From positions 1 to 64,000 of the forward strand of contig JALGSU010000012.1 of assembly GCA_029821735.1 (NCBI GenBank): DNA of 64,000 nucleotides. Reading direction: 5' to 3'. Both the position numbers and the translations under genes were made by a program. Below, piece by piece: positions 35,818 through 44,345 of the stretch; the stretch's first letter is position 1, and the number at the start of each line of letters is the position of its first letter. A model generated the notes under the pieces. The model ran no database searches and was not told the origin of the DNA. It saw only the letters and a program-made list of their open reading frames with translations. The stretch is from Candidatus Zipacnadia bacterium. Its GTDB lineage: Bacteria; Armatimonadota; Zipacnadia; Zipacnadales; UBA5352.

Positions 35818-38001
35818 TCACCGTGTCAAGCTCAGCGTTCGCATCGAGGTCCAGCGTGCGCCGCTTGACGCGGTTGCCGTCATCCGCACCAGGTACACTC
35901 CCGACGGTGCGCGCAACCCCGCCGCATTCCGTCCGTCCCATGCCAGCGAGTTGATGCCCTCCGCCATCGGTCGGTCCACCACGATAGTCTTCACCGCACG
36001 GCCCGCGATGTTGAGCACCTCGCAGGTGATCGACGCATCAGCCGATAGGGTGAAGGTCATCTGTGCCCCGACCGCCGTCGGGCAACATGCCAGCGAAGCC
36101 ACTGTCATCACGACGCTCTTCGAGCTTACCGTCGGACCGGTGGCAATGGCAGCTGGCGGCCCCGTAGCCAAGATCCCTTCGGCACGAGCTTTGAACCGGT
36201 AGCTCCACACGCAGTCCCGGTTCAGTGTCTTGCGCAGGTAGAAGACCTGGCCCGTAGTGGGCGACCCCTTACCCGCGGTCATGAGGAACGGGTTGCTCGG
36301 GTGTGCCATGCCGTCGCGGTAAAGAAACAGACGCACATACTCCGGCGACGACCCGGTGTACTTCACTCGGAAGCGGAACTCGGCGCCGATATCGCCGCTA
36401 TTGGGATCCACCCCATCGCCCACGAAGCCCGTGTCACCAACCCACGCGAGTCGGGGACTGCCCACGAACGGCCCGGCGGTGACTGCGGTCGGTGGCCCTG
36501 CTGCCAATGCCCCAACTGCACGAGCTTTGAACTGATAGCTCCATGCACAGTCCTGGTTCAGCGTCTTGCGCAGGTAGAAGACCTGGCCGGTGGCAGGGGA
36601 GCCCTTACCTGCAGTCAGGGCGAACGGGTTGAGCGGGTGCGGCACACCGTCGCGATACAGGAGCAGGCGCACATACTCCGGTGACGGGCCGGTGAATTTC
36701 ACTCGGAAGCGGAACTCGGCGCCGACGGCGCCGCTATTGGGATCCACCCCGTCGCTCATGAAGCCCGTGTCGCCCACCCACGCGAGGCTGGAACTGTCCC
36801 CGATCGTCACTGACGCTTCGCCGGTGGCGCCGTCGTCGATGCCATCGTTGGGTGTCACCACACAGCGCCAAGTCTGACCGGGACTCGTTCTCCACGAGCC
36901 AAGCCCCGGCCAGACGCAATCCGTCTGCAGCACACCGTTCTTGTACCACTGGTACTTGTAGGTAACTGGATCGCCGTCGGGGTCAGTGCTACCCGAGGCG
37001 TTGGCCCGCAGCGAGTCGGCGGTGTTCGGACTCGCGGGGGAGATCACCACCGTCGGCTGCGTCGGGGGCGTGTTGCTGCGCGCGAACTTCTGGATGCGGC
37101 TGTTGTTACTGTCGGCCACGTACACGTTGCCGGAGGCACTAACCCCGATGCCGTCGGGGTGGTCGAACTGCCCATTGCCGGTGCCCTCCGAGCCCCACTT
37201 GGTGATAAACTCGCCGCTTGAGGTGAATTTCGCGATCTTGTTGTCGTAGTCGGATACGTATACGTTATCAGCGCCGTCAACCGCCACCCGCATCGGGCTG
37301 TGTAGCATCTGGTCGTAGGGGCCCGTGGTGCCCCACTGGGCAATGTATGCGCCGCTTGAGGTGAACTTCTGAACGCGTTGGTTGCCCCTGTCTACGACAT
37401 ACACTTTGCCGGAGACATCAACGGCAATGCCGGAGGGGTACTGGAACTGCCCATTGCCGATGCCCCAAGATCCCCATTTGGTAATGAACGCACCGTTTGC
37501 GGTGAACTTCTGAACGCGGTGGTTCTGTTCCTCAACTACATAGACGTGGCCGGAAGTACCTACAGCCACGCCGTAGGGCCAATTGAACTGCCCATTGCCG
37601 GTGCCCTCGGTACCCCACTTGGTGATAAACTCGCCGCTTGAGGTGAACTTCTGGATACGGTGGTTCTGGGTGTCGGCCACATATACATTGCCGGAGCCAT
37701 CTATAGCCACACCCCGGGCGACGCAGAACTGCCCATTGCCGGTGCCGCCAGAGCCCCATTTAGTGATGAGCGAACCGTCAGAGGTGAACTTCTGGATGTT
37801 GCTGTTGCTGCAGGCTGCTACGTACACGTGACCGGAGGCATCGAGCGCCACGCCTGCCGGGTAACTCTCCTCTTCCAAACCGGTGGCAGGGATGCCCCAC
37901 TTGGTGACGAAGGTATAGATCTGCGCCTGGGCAGCCGTAGCCGCCAGCATCAACACGACACACATGCAGACTGCGCTCTTTAGAACATCTCGCCGCATCA
38001 T
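35818..38001 (-). CDS. Secreted NHL-repeat beta-propeller protein with two tandem ~112-aa repeats and FlgD-Ig-like C terminus
   Basis: Signal peptide MMRRDVLKSAVCMCVVLMLAATAAQA; five to six NHL blades; two near-identical LAWVGDTGF..DGVDPNSG modules; C-terminal NIAGRAVKTIV...LAWDGRNAAGLRAPSGVYLVRM. Confidence 0.9.
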   Translation of the reverse strand: MMRRDVLKSAVCMCVVLMLAATAAQAQIYTFVTKWGIPATGLEEESYPAGVALDASGHVYVAACSNSNIQKFTSDGSLITKWGSGGTGNGQFCVARGVAIDGSGNVYVADTQNHRIQKFTSSGEFITKWGTEGTGNGQFNWPYGVAVGTSGHVYVVEEQNHRVQKFTANGAFITKWGSWGIGNGQFQYPSGIAVDVSGKVYVVDRGNQRVQKFTSSGAYIAQWGTTGPYDQMLHSPMRVAVDGADNVYVSDYDNKIAKFTSSGEFITKWGSEGTGNGQFDHPDGIGVSASGNVYVADSNNSRIQKFARSNTPPTQPTVVISPASPNTADSLRANASGSTDPDGDPVTYKYQWYKNGVLQTDCVWPGLGSWRTSPGQTWRCVVTPNDGIDDGATGEASVTIGDSSSLAWVGDTGFMSDGVDPNSGAVGAEFRFRVKFTGPSPEYVRLLLYRDGVPHPLNPFALTAGKGSPATGQVFYLRKTLNQDCAWSYQFKARAVGALAAGPPTAVTAGPFVGSPRLAWVGDTGFVGDGVDPNSGDIGAEFRFRVKYTGSSPEYVRLFLYRDGMAHPSNPFLMTAGKGSPTTGQVFYLRKTLNRDCVWSYRFKARAEGILATGPPAAIATGPTVSSKSVVMTVASLACCPTAVGAQMTFTLSADASITCEVLNIAGRAVKTIVVDRPMAEGINSLAWDGRNAAGLRAPSGVYLVRMTATASSGARWTSMRTLSLTR

Positions 38002-38341
38002 ACCCAACTCCCCGCTCGCGTAGCATTGTGAGACCAAGTCATTATACAGCGGTGCCAGAATATTGCAATGATGACAAGCAGATACCTCTGGTGAACATAT
38101 CAACGCATGAGCTGCCATAAGCTTGAGCACATATTGGCCTCGCCAGGAACAAGGACGGCAGCGGCAACGAGCACAGCAACAATGACGACGCGGAATCTCC
38201 GCTACCCGTCTTCGCTGAAGCTTGGGCCTTCGCTAAAGCTATGGCCCACAAGCCGGTGGGAAGGCAAGGTCCGGGCACCACAAATGGCGAATGACTCATC
38301 GCAAGTCGTACTAGCCACACACACCGACGGGAGCGAGCGAC

Positions 38342-39070
38342 GTGCTACGTGAAGACGGACGTGACAACAAGGACCTGCGCAAGTGCAAGATCACCCGCAA
38401 CATAAACAAGTATGCGGAGGGATCCTGCCTGATAACCATGGGCGATACACGCGTCCACTGCACCGCGTCGGTGGACGACTGGCAGCCGAACTTCCTGCGC
38501 AACACCGAGGCGGGCTGGGTCACCGCCGACTATTCGATGCTGCCCCGCGCGACCAACACGCGCAACCGTCGCGAGCGCGACACCAGCGTTTCGGGTCGCA
38601 CGCAGGAGATTCAGCGGCTGATCGGGCGATCGCTGCGAGCGGTGTGCGACACCAAGCTGCTCGGGCCACTGACCATCCAGATCGACTGCGATGTGTTGCA
38701 GGCGGATGGTGGCACCCGGACCGCGTCGATCACCGGCGCGTATGTGGCGCTGGCCGATGCCTGCGCGTGGCTGCAGGAGAACCGCGGCATGAAGCGCTGG
38801 CCGCTCAACGACCAGGTGGCCGCAATATCGCTCGGGGTGGTGTCCGGCGAAGTGATGCTGGACCTGGCCTACAGCGAGGACTCGCGCGCGGGGGTGGACC
38901 TGAATCTGGTCATGACCGGGCGCGGGCAGATGGTGGAGGTGCAGGGGACGGCCGAAGGGGCGCCCTTCACTCGCCAGGAACTCGACGCGATGGTGGGGCT
39001 CGGCGCCGAGGGATGCGAGAAACTGTTCGCACTGCAGCGCGAGGTGCTCGGGGACGTGTTGCCCAAGTGA
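38342..39070 (+). CDS. rph: Ribonuclease PH
   Basis: AEGSCLITMGDTRVHCTASVDD; GWVTADYSMLPRATNTRNRRE; EIQRLIGRSLRAVCD; DCDVLQADGGTRTASITGAYVAL. Confidence 0.97.
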   Translation: MLREDGRDNKDLRKCKITRNINKYAEGSCLITMGDTRVHCTASVDDWQPNFLRNTEAGWVTADYSMLPRATNTRNRRERDTSVSGRTQEIQRLIGRSLRAVCDTKLLGPLTIQIDCDVLQADGGTRTASITGAYVALADACAWLQENRGMKRWPLNDQVAAISLGVVSGEVMLDLAYSEDSRAGVDLNLVMTGRGQMVEVQGTAEGAPFTRQELDAMVGLGAEGCEKLFALQREVLGDVLPK

Positions 39071-39684
39071 GCGCCGAGCAGATCAGACTGACACTGGCCA
39101 CAGGCAATGCGCACAAGGTCGACGAGATCCGGGCGCTGCTGGCAGGCTGCGACGTGCTCCTCGATCACCTGGGCGAACTGACCGACCCGCCTGAACTCGT
39201 GGAGCCGCACGAGACGTTCGCCGAGAACGCGCTGGCGAAAGCGTTGACCGTGGCGCGTCACACCGGCGGGTTGGCGCTGGCGGATGACTCGGGGCTGATG
39301 GTCGACGCGCTGGACGGGGCGCCGGGCGTGATGAGCGCGCGTTACGCGGGCGAAGGCGCTACCGGCGAGCAACTCATAGCCAAGCTTCTGGACGAGCTGG
39401 CGGGTGTCCCAGCGGAGGAGCGAACCGCGCGCTTTGCGTGTGTGCTGTCACTCGCGGATCCCGAGGGCGAAGTGGGCCAGTGGGAGGGCGTTGTGGAGGG
39501 GCTGATAGCCCTTGAGCCGGCAGGCGATGGCGGCTTCGGCTATGATCCGGTCTTCTACTACCCGCCGGCGCGCATCACCTTCGCCCAGATGACGCCAACC
39601 AACAAGAATGCGGTGAGCCACCGAGGCCGGGCGCTACGGGCATTCGCCGCCGACCTGCCGGCAATCGTGAACCCGACTTCATGA
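39067..39684 (+). CDS. rdgB: XTP/dITP diphosphatase (RdgB/HAM1 family)
   Basis: GTG start overlapping the rph stop; LATGNAHKVDEIRALL, ETFAENALAKA, LADDSGLMVDALDGAPGVMSARYAG, GFGYDPVFYYP. Confidence 0.95.
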   Translation: MSAEQIRLTLATGNAHKVDEIRALLAGCDVLLDHLGELTDPPELVEPHETFAENALAKALTVARHTGGLALADDSGLMVDALDGAPGVMSARYAGEGATGEQLIAKLLDELAGVPAEERTARFACVLSLADPEGEVGQWEGVVEGLIALEPAGDGGFGYDPVFYYPPARITFAQMTPTNKNAVSHRGRALRAFAADLPAIVNPTS

Positions 39685-39711
39685 CCCGAACGCACTGAGA
39701 GGAAGAGTGCA

Positions 39712-40530
39712 GTGGAACTGAAGCTGTCAGCGCGAGAGTATGCGGCCATTGGCCAGACGTACGAGCAGAAGATGCAGTCCATGGTGGATATGGGCTACGA
39801 CGCCATCGAGTTGACCGGACGACCGGACCTGCTTGAGGTGGTCGGTGAGATCGCGGACGCGAGCCGCAACACCGGTTGCGCGGTCAGCACCATCTGCAGC
39901 GGCGGGCGCGGTGCGCTGATGGCCGCCGAACGCGATGCGCGCGACCTCGCGGTGGCGGACCTGAAGATGTTCCTGACCGCCGCCGCCGAGCTTGGGGCCA
40001 ATGGGGTCATCTACGCGCCGCTGATCGCGGTGAAGATGAACCCGGACCAGTACACGCGTCTGCCGGACATGAGTCCGTGGAAGTCCGTCGAGCAGGCCGA
40101 GATGGAGCTTCTGGCCGAGCTGGGCCGGGACATCGCCGAGCATGCGGCGGGCCTAGGCGTGTGTGTGCTGTGGGAGCCGCTGAACCGCTATGAGCAGTGG
40201 TGGTTCAACCGGCTGGAGAATGGCGCAGCGCTGTGCGATCTGGTGGATAGCGACGGCTGCAAGATCATGGCCGACCTCTTCCACATGAGCATCGAAGAGG
40301 ACAACATCGCCGCCGCACTGCGGCAGTGGGGCCCGCAGTATGTGCGCCACGTCCACCTCGCGGACAGCAACCGCGCCACGCCCGGCCACGGAAGCACCGA
40401 CTTCGCGGCAGCTTTCGCGGCACTTGAGGAGATCGGCTTCGACGGCTACATGGCGATGGAATGTTCGACTCGCGGCGACAAAGCTGAGGACCTGACGCGC
40501 GCCGCGCAGTTGCTGCGTTCGCTTGCCTGA
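39712..40530 (+). CDS. Sugar phosphate isomerase/epimerase (AP-endonuclease-2-like TIM barrel)
   Basis: MVDMGYDAIELTGRPDLL; VLWEPLNRYE; DLFHMSIEEDNIAAALRQ; VHLADSNRATPGHGSTDFAAAFAALEEIGFDGYMAMECS. Confidence 0.92.
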   Translation: MELKLSAREYAAIGQTYEQKMQSMVDMGYDAIELTGRPDLLEVVGEIADASRNTGCAVSTICSGGRGALMAAERDARDLAVADLKMFLTAAAELGANGVIYAPLIAVKMNPDQYTRLPDMSPWKSVEQAEMELLAELGRDIAEHAAGLGVCVLWEPLNRYEQWWFNRLENGAALCDLVDSDGCKIMADLFHMSIEEDNIAAALRQWGPQYVRHVHLADSNRATPGHGSTDFAAAFAALEEIGFDGYMAMECSTRGDKAEDLTRAAQLLRSLA

Positions 40531-40538
40531 GGAGACCG

Positions 40539-41489
40539 ATGGGTGCATCGAGCAGCGATCAGGAGGCGCGAGTGGACGCACTCACCGTGCTTACAGTCAT
40601 CACCCCAGCGAGGTATTCTGGCGCTGAACGCATGGCTGTGTACCTTGCAGACGGGCTTCAGGAGCGCGGCCATCGCGTCGTGTTCGCCTGCAAGCACAAC
40701 GAGCTGATGCTCGCGGAGCTTGCCGCGCGCGATATCGAAGCCTATCCGCTGCCCATCGCCGGGAAACTCAACGTCATGAGCCCGTTTCTGCTCGCATGGC
40801 TGGCCGAGCGCGTCGGCGCACAGGTCATCCACACCCATCTATCGACCGCCGCTTTGTGGGGAAGTGTTGCGGGGCGGCTGGCAGGCATCCCGACCGTGGC
40901 ATCGGTGCATGCTCTCAACCGCAAGGACTGTTACCTGTATGCTGATGTGATCGCCACGTGTTCTGAGGGGGTCCGCGACCACCTGGTGGGGCAGTCAGTG
41001 GAGCCCGGACGCCTGCGGGTGCTGCGCAATGGCGTCGACCCCGGGCAGTTCGAGGGCCTGACCCCGGCCGACGAGATGCGTGCGGCCGAGCGCTGGCCCG
41101 ACATTGTGTGCCTGCTGGTGGGCGAGGGGGATGACCGCGCCAAGCTTCAGGAGCAGGCGGCAGCGCTTGGCGTGGCCGAGAACGTGCGCTTGCTGGGCTA
41201 CCGGCACGACGCGCCGCGGGTGATGCAGGTGATGGACGCGGTGGTGCTGGCGTCTGTGGCGATGGAGGGGTTTGGCGTGTGCCTGGTGGAGGCGGGGCTG
41301 CTGCGCAAGCCGGTGGTGGGCAGTGACGCTCCGGGGATCCGCGAGGTGATTGCGGACGGGGAGACGGGCTTCCTGGCAGCGGTGGGGGATCTCTCGCCAC
41401 GATGGCGGCAACAGCCGAGGCGATCTACCGCGAGGCGATTTCGAGAACTGACACGGAGCGCTTGGTCTGACCGTCAAAGCGAGTCTTGA
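40539..41489 (+). pseudogene. GT4-type glycosyltransferase, probable internal deletion and C-terminal frameshift
   Basis: N-terminal GAERMAVYLADGLQERGH and C-terminal MEGFGVCLVEAGLLRKPVVGSDAPGIREVIADGETGFL are intact. The usual G-R-L..KG segment between NGVDPGQFEGLTPADEMR and ERWPDIVCLLVGEGDD is missing, and the tail MAATAEAIYREAISRTDTERLV lies in another frame. Confidence 0.65.
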
Positions 41490-41514
41490 CTCAGTTGGGG
41501 TGTATGCATATAAT
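41486..41514 (+). promoter_or_regulatory. Sigma70 promoter of tRNA array
   Basis: TTGACT (41486-41491), 17-nt spacer, TATAAT (41509-41514), just upstream of the first tRNA. Confidence 0.85.
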
Positions 41515-41532
41515 ACCCCTTGCCTGTTCGGG

Positions 41533-41621
41533 GCCGAGGTGGTGGAATTGGTAGACACGCTAGCTTGAGGGGCTAGTGACCTTCATTGGTTGTGCGGGTT
41601 CGAGTCCCGCCCTCGGCACCA
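41533..41621 (+). tRNA. tRNA-Leu (GAG), CCA encoded
   Basis: GCCGAGG...CCTCGGC acceptor stem, anticodon loop TTGAGGG, long variable arm, GGTTCGAGTCC T arm. Confidence 0.95.
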
Positions 41622-41639
41622 GGCTAAATGAGCAGCCCG

Positions 41640-41715
41640 GGGCGGTTAGCTCAGCCGGAAGAGCGCTTGCTTCACACGCAAGAGGTCGCAGGTTCAAGTC
41701 CTGCACCGCCCACCA
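41640..41715 (+). tRNA. tRNA-Val (CAC), CCA encoded
   Basis: GGGCGGT...ACCGCCC, loop TTCACAC, GGTTCAAGTCC. Confidence 0.95.
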
Positions 41716-41775
41716 TCAGCAGTGGAAAAAAAGTGAAGTCGCGCTCTCGCCAGAAGCAGGATTCAGTCGCGACGA

Positions 41776-41851
41776 GCGGGAATAGCTCAGTTGGTAGAGC
41801 ATCAGCTTCCCAAGCTGAGGGTCGAGGGTTCGAGTCCCTTTTCCCGCTCCA
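41776..41851 (+). tRNA. tRNA-Gly (CCC), CCA encoded
   Basis: GCGGGAA...TTCCCGC, loop TTCCCAA. Confidence 0.95.
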
Positions 41852-41875
41852 CCAGATCAATCGGTTCAACCAGAC

Positions 41876-41950
41876 GCGGGAGTAGCTCAGCGGTAGAGCA
41901 TCTGCTTGCCAAGCAGAAGGCCGAGGGTTCAAATCCCTTCTCCCGCTCCA
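41876..41950 (+). tRNA. tRNA-Gly (GCC), CCA encoded
   Basis: GCGGGAG...CTCCCGC, loop TTGCCAA. Confidence 0.95.
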
Positions 41951-41960
41951 GATAACCTCG

Positions 41961-41988
41961 GGCGAGCCGGCCACTAGCCCGGCTCGCC
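41961..41988 (+). terminator. Terminator-like hairpin inside the tRNA array
   Basis: GGCGAGCCGG-ccactagc-CCGGCTCGCC followed by TGTTCATT. Confidence 0.65.
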
Positions 41989-42020
41989 TGTTCATTACGG
42001 GCATACAGTTGTGTATGCGA

Positions 42021-42096
42021 GGCGGCATGGCCAAGTGGCTAAGGCGGCGGTCTGCAAAACCGCTATTCACCGGTTCGAGTCCGGTTGCCGCCTCCA
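42021..42096 (+). tRNA. tRNA-Cys (GCA), CCA encoded
   Basis: GGCGGCA...TGCCGCC, loop CTGCAAA. Confidence 0.94.
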
Positions 42097-42172
42097 TTTT
42101 CTGTTCTGAGCGAGTATTCACAACCCCCACGTGCTCTGAGCTGTTGCTGGCGCTTCTTCCTTTACTTCGTAA

Positions 42173-42263
42173 GCCGGAGTGGCGGAACTGGCAGACGCCC
42201 GGGACTTAAAATCCTGTGAGGGTTACCACCCTCGTGCGGGTTCGAATCCCGCCTCCGGCACCA
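42173..42263 (+). tRNA. tRNA-Leu (TAA), CCA encoded
   Basis: GCCGGAG...CTCCGGC, loop CTTAAAA, long variable arm. Confidence 0.95.
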
Positions 42264-42288
42264 TACAGCAGAAACGACAGAGACGGCA
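42252..42288 (+). repeat. Direct repeat copy 1 (tRNA-Leu 3' end plus downstream; att-like)
   Basis: CCTCCGGCACCATAcagcAGAAACGACAGAGACGGCA; 35/37 identical to 43233-43269. Confidence 0.9.
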
Positions 42289-42346
42289 GAAAAGAAAGAA
42301 ACGACAGCAACGGCACTGGATGAACGGTGGCATGCGGTGAGAAGCC

Positions 42347-43150
42347 CTATTCGTCGATCTCGGTCTGGGCTTCGCCATCACTCCCCTGGTCCTCAGTAGT
42401 AAGGTCGTCCCCCTGGCGCGAAAGGCGCTCAGATATCGTCGTCTGCACGTATCCGGCGATTGACCACCAGAGCGACGCCGCAAAGGCCAACCCCAGGAGG
42501 AACACCCCCCAAGGGAAGTGGAACCCCTTAGGTGCGTTCAGGTCCCGACCTGCTCCCTGCGAGTGCTGCACCGATATGGTCGGTTCGTATGCCACGCCCG
42601 CGATCCTGGTGGCGTAGTACCATACCTTGATGGTCACGCTCTCTTGCGGTACCAGCCGTGGCAGGTCATTCTCGGTCAGCTCCAGGCCAGTGGGGGCAGC
42701 GCCGTCACCGTCATGGAACAGCTTGGCTTTGAGGCCAGGCCTTGCTGAGCACTCAGCCGTCTGGTGCACCACAACTCCCGGCAACTGAACAGCGATCCTG
42801 ACCGCCTCGGCTGAACCGCGCCCACGATTGCTAACCTGGAGTCGCAGATACTGGTCCTCGAAGAGGTTCTCTGGGAGCAATGCACGGCGGGTCCCCTCGT
42901 CCCAGCGTTTATCGTGGTCCCACTCAGGATGCTCAGCTTCTACTTCAGCACGGATCTGTTCTCGCCGCCGTTTCTCCAATTCACCGATGGCCTTGCTCAG
43001 GTTGGGCCCCACGATTGTCTCGGCTTCATCGAACTCGTACACCACATCTGGGCGGAACAACAGCCTCTGACCCACGTCTCCGAACAGCCCAAGCAGTATC
43101 GCGGCAACGGCAACCACTATCCCGATTGACACGGCATGTTTCGCCAACAT
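42347..43150 (-). CDS. Hypothetical membrane protein with two TM segments
   Basis: 267 aa; N-terminal AVSIGIVVAVAAILLGLFG and C-terminal FPWGVFLLGLAFAASLWWSIAGYV helices around a charged/beta-rich region; no family recognised. Confidence 0.65.
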   Translation of the reverse strand: MLAKHAVSIGIVVAVAAILLGLFGDVGQRLLFRPDVVYEFDEAETIVGPNLSKAIGELEKRRREQIRAEVEAEHPEWDHDKRWDEGTRRALLPENLFEDQYLRLQVSNRGRGSAEAVRIAVQLPGVVVHQTAECSARPGLKAKLFHDGDGAAPTGLELTENDLPRLVPQESVTIKVWYYATRIAGVAYEPTISVQHSQGAGRDLNAPKGFHFPWGVFLLGLAFAASLWWSIAGYVQTTISERLSRQGDDLTTEDQGSDGEAQTEIDE

Positions 43151-43214
43151 TGTCCCGCCTCCCGCTTCTAGTCCCCGGCCCGACCGAGGCCCCTATCCAC
43201 CGTACACGCATTTC

Positions 43215-43244
43215 GCCGGAGGTGGATGTGCACCTCCGGCACCA
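43215..43244 (+). other. tRNA-acceptor-minihelix-like hairpin (remnant tRNA-Leu candidate)
   Basis: GCCGGAGGT-ggatgtgc-ACCTCCGGC-ACCA: 9-bp perfect stem ending in ACCA; the first 7 nt equal the 5' acceptor strand of tRNA-Leu(TAA). Confidence 0.6.
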
Positions 43245-43269
43245 TAGGGCAGAAACGACAGAGACGGCA
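43233..43269 (+). repeat. Direct repeat copy 2 (att-like)
   Basis: CCTCCGGCACCATAgggcAGAAACGACAGAGACGGCA, 981 bp from copy 1. Confidence 0.9.
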
Positions 43270-43298
43270 CTGGCCTCAGAGCCGTCGCTCACCTCGCT

Positions 43299-44261
43299 CT
43301 AGTTCTCCGGAATGTAGATCCTCACAATGTCATTGCCGTAGTCACAGACGTAGGTGTTGCCGGATTCAGCGACGGCGATGCCGTGGGGCTCGTTGAGCCC
43401 CCATGGATCCTCCGCGTCGCCGAAGTGCCCGAACTGCTTGATGAAGACCCCCTTGGACGTGAACTTCTGTACGCGGTGGTTCTGGGTGTCGGCGACCAGC
43501 ACTTGCCCCTTCTGGTTCACCGCGATGCCCTCCGGGAACTCGAACTGCCCCGGCCCATCACCGCGCCCGCCCCACTGTCTGATGAAGTTCCCGGTGTCAG
43601 AGAACTGCTGAATGCGGTGATTGCCGCGATCCACGACGTAGACGGTGATCCCGTCGCGCGCGCACGCGATGCCGCAGGGATTGCGGAACTGGCCGTTGCC
43701 CCCTCCGAAGCCGCCCCACATTGACCACCCTTGAGTGGGAGTGTTCATGTGCACGCGGTGGCCGGTGAAGTCGGTGATCCACAGGCGTGAGGTCTCGAAG
43801 AATCCCCGCGTGTATGCGATGCCGTAGGGGTTGGCGATGTTTCCCGGGCCTCCGGTCGAGCCCGCGAGAGTGATGCGGTAACTGCCGTCAGTCCGGTCGA
43901 AGACCTGGGTGCGCCCGCTGAAGTAATCCGCCACGTAGATGTTGCCAGAGGAGCCTGTAGCTATGCCGGTGGGCATGAGGAATTCGCCGTTGCCGTTGCC
44001 CTGCGACCCCCACTCCAGCGTGGGAATGCCCAGGGAAGTGAACTTGACCACGCGCTGATTTCCGGCGTCAGTCACGTATACAGCGCCGCCGCCATCCACC
44101 GCGACCCCGAAGGGTAGCTGGAATGGGGCCAGGAGTCTGCCCGCGAACTCGTATCCGCCCTGCGGCGGGGCGTCTACGCTGCCGCCCCCCGCGCAACCCA
44201 CAAGGGCACAGCTCACGGTGACCATCGCGATCAGCGAAACGACATACTTTGACCCGTCCAC
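43299..44261 (-). CDS. NHL-repeat lipoprotein
   Basis: Lipobox-like VSCALVGCAGG; repeated GIAV..G.VYV.D..N.RVQ.F blades. Confidence 0.9.
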   Translation of the reverse strand: MDGSKYVVSLIAMVTVSCALVGCAGGGSVDAPPQGGYEFAGRLLAPFQLPFGVAVDGGGAVYVTDAGNQRVVKFTSLGIPTLEWGSQGNGNGEFLMPTGIATGSSGNIYVADYFSGRTQVFDRTDGSYRITLAGSTGGPGNIANPYGIAYTRGFFETSRLWITDFTGHRVHMNTPTQGWSMWGGFGGGNGQFRNPCGIACARDGITVYVVDRGNHRIQQFSDTGNFIRQWGGRGDGPGQFEFPEGIAVNQKGQVLVADTQNHRVQKFTSKGVFIKQFGHFGDAEDPWGLNEPHGIAVAESGNTYVCDYGNDIVRIYIPEN

Positions 44262-44345
44262 TGTCTCTCCTCCTCCATACGCTCAACTCAGGCAGCAGTA
44301 GGGCATCGTACTAAGTTTTCACCGTGGCTCGAGTTGCTCCTGCCA

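Noticed and set aside
38215-38260. Imperfect inverted repeat CTTGGGCC...GGCCCACAAG upstream of rph
   Set aside because: Contains a bulge, no clear U-tract and no supporting context; too weak to call.
38383-39684. Fusion of rph antisense frame with RdgB in the ORF track
   Set aside because: The real rdgB start is GTG at 39067; the upstream part is an out-of-frame reading of rph.
41672-42130. ORF with repeated GLEPVNSGFADRR / DLNPRPSAWQADALPLSYSR peptides
   Set aside because: Well-known spurious translation across tRNA genes, here the tRNA array.
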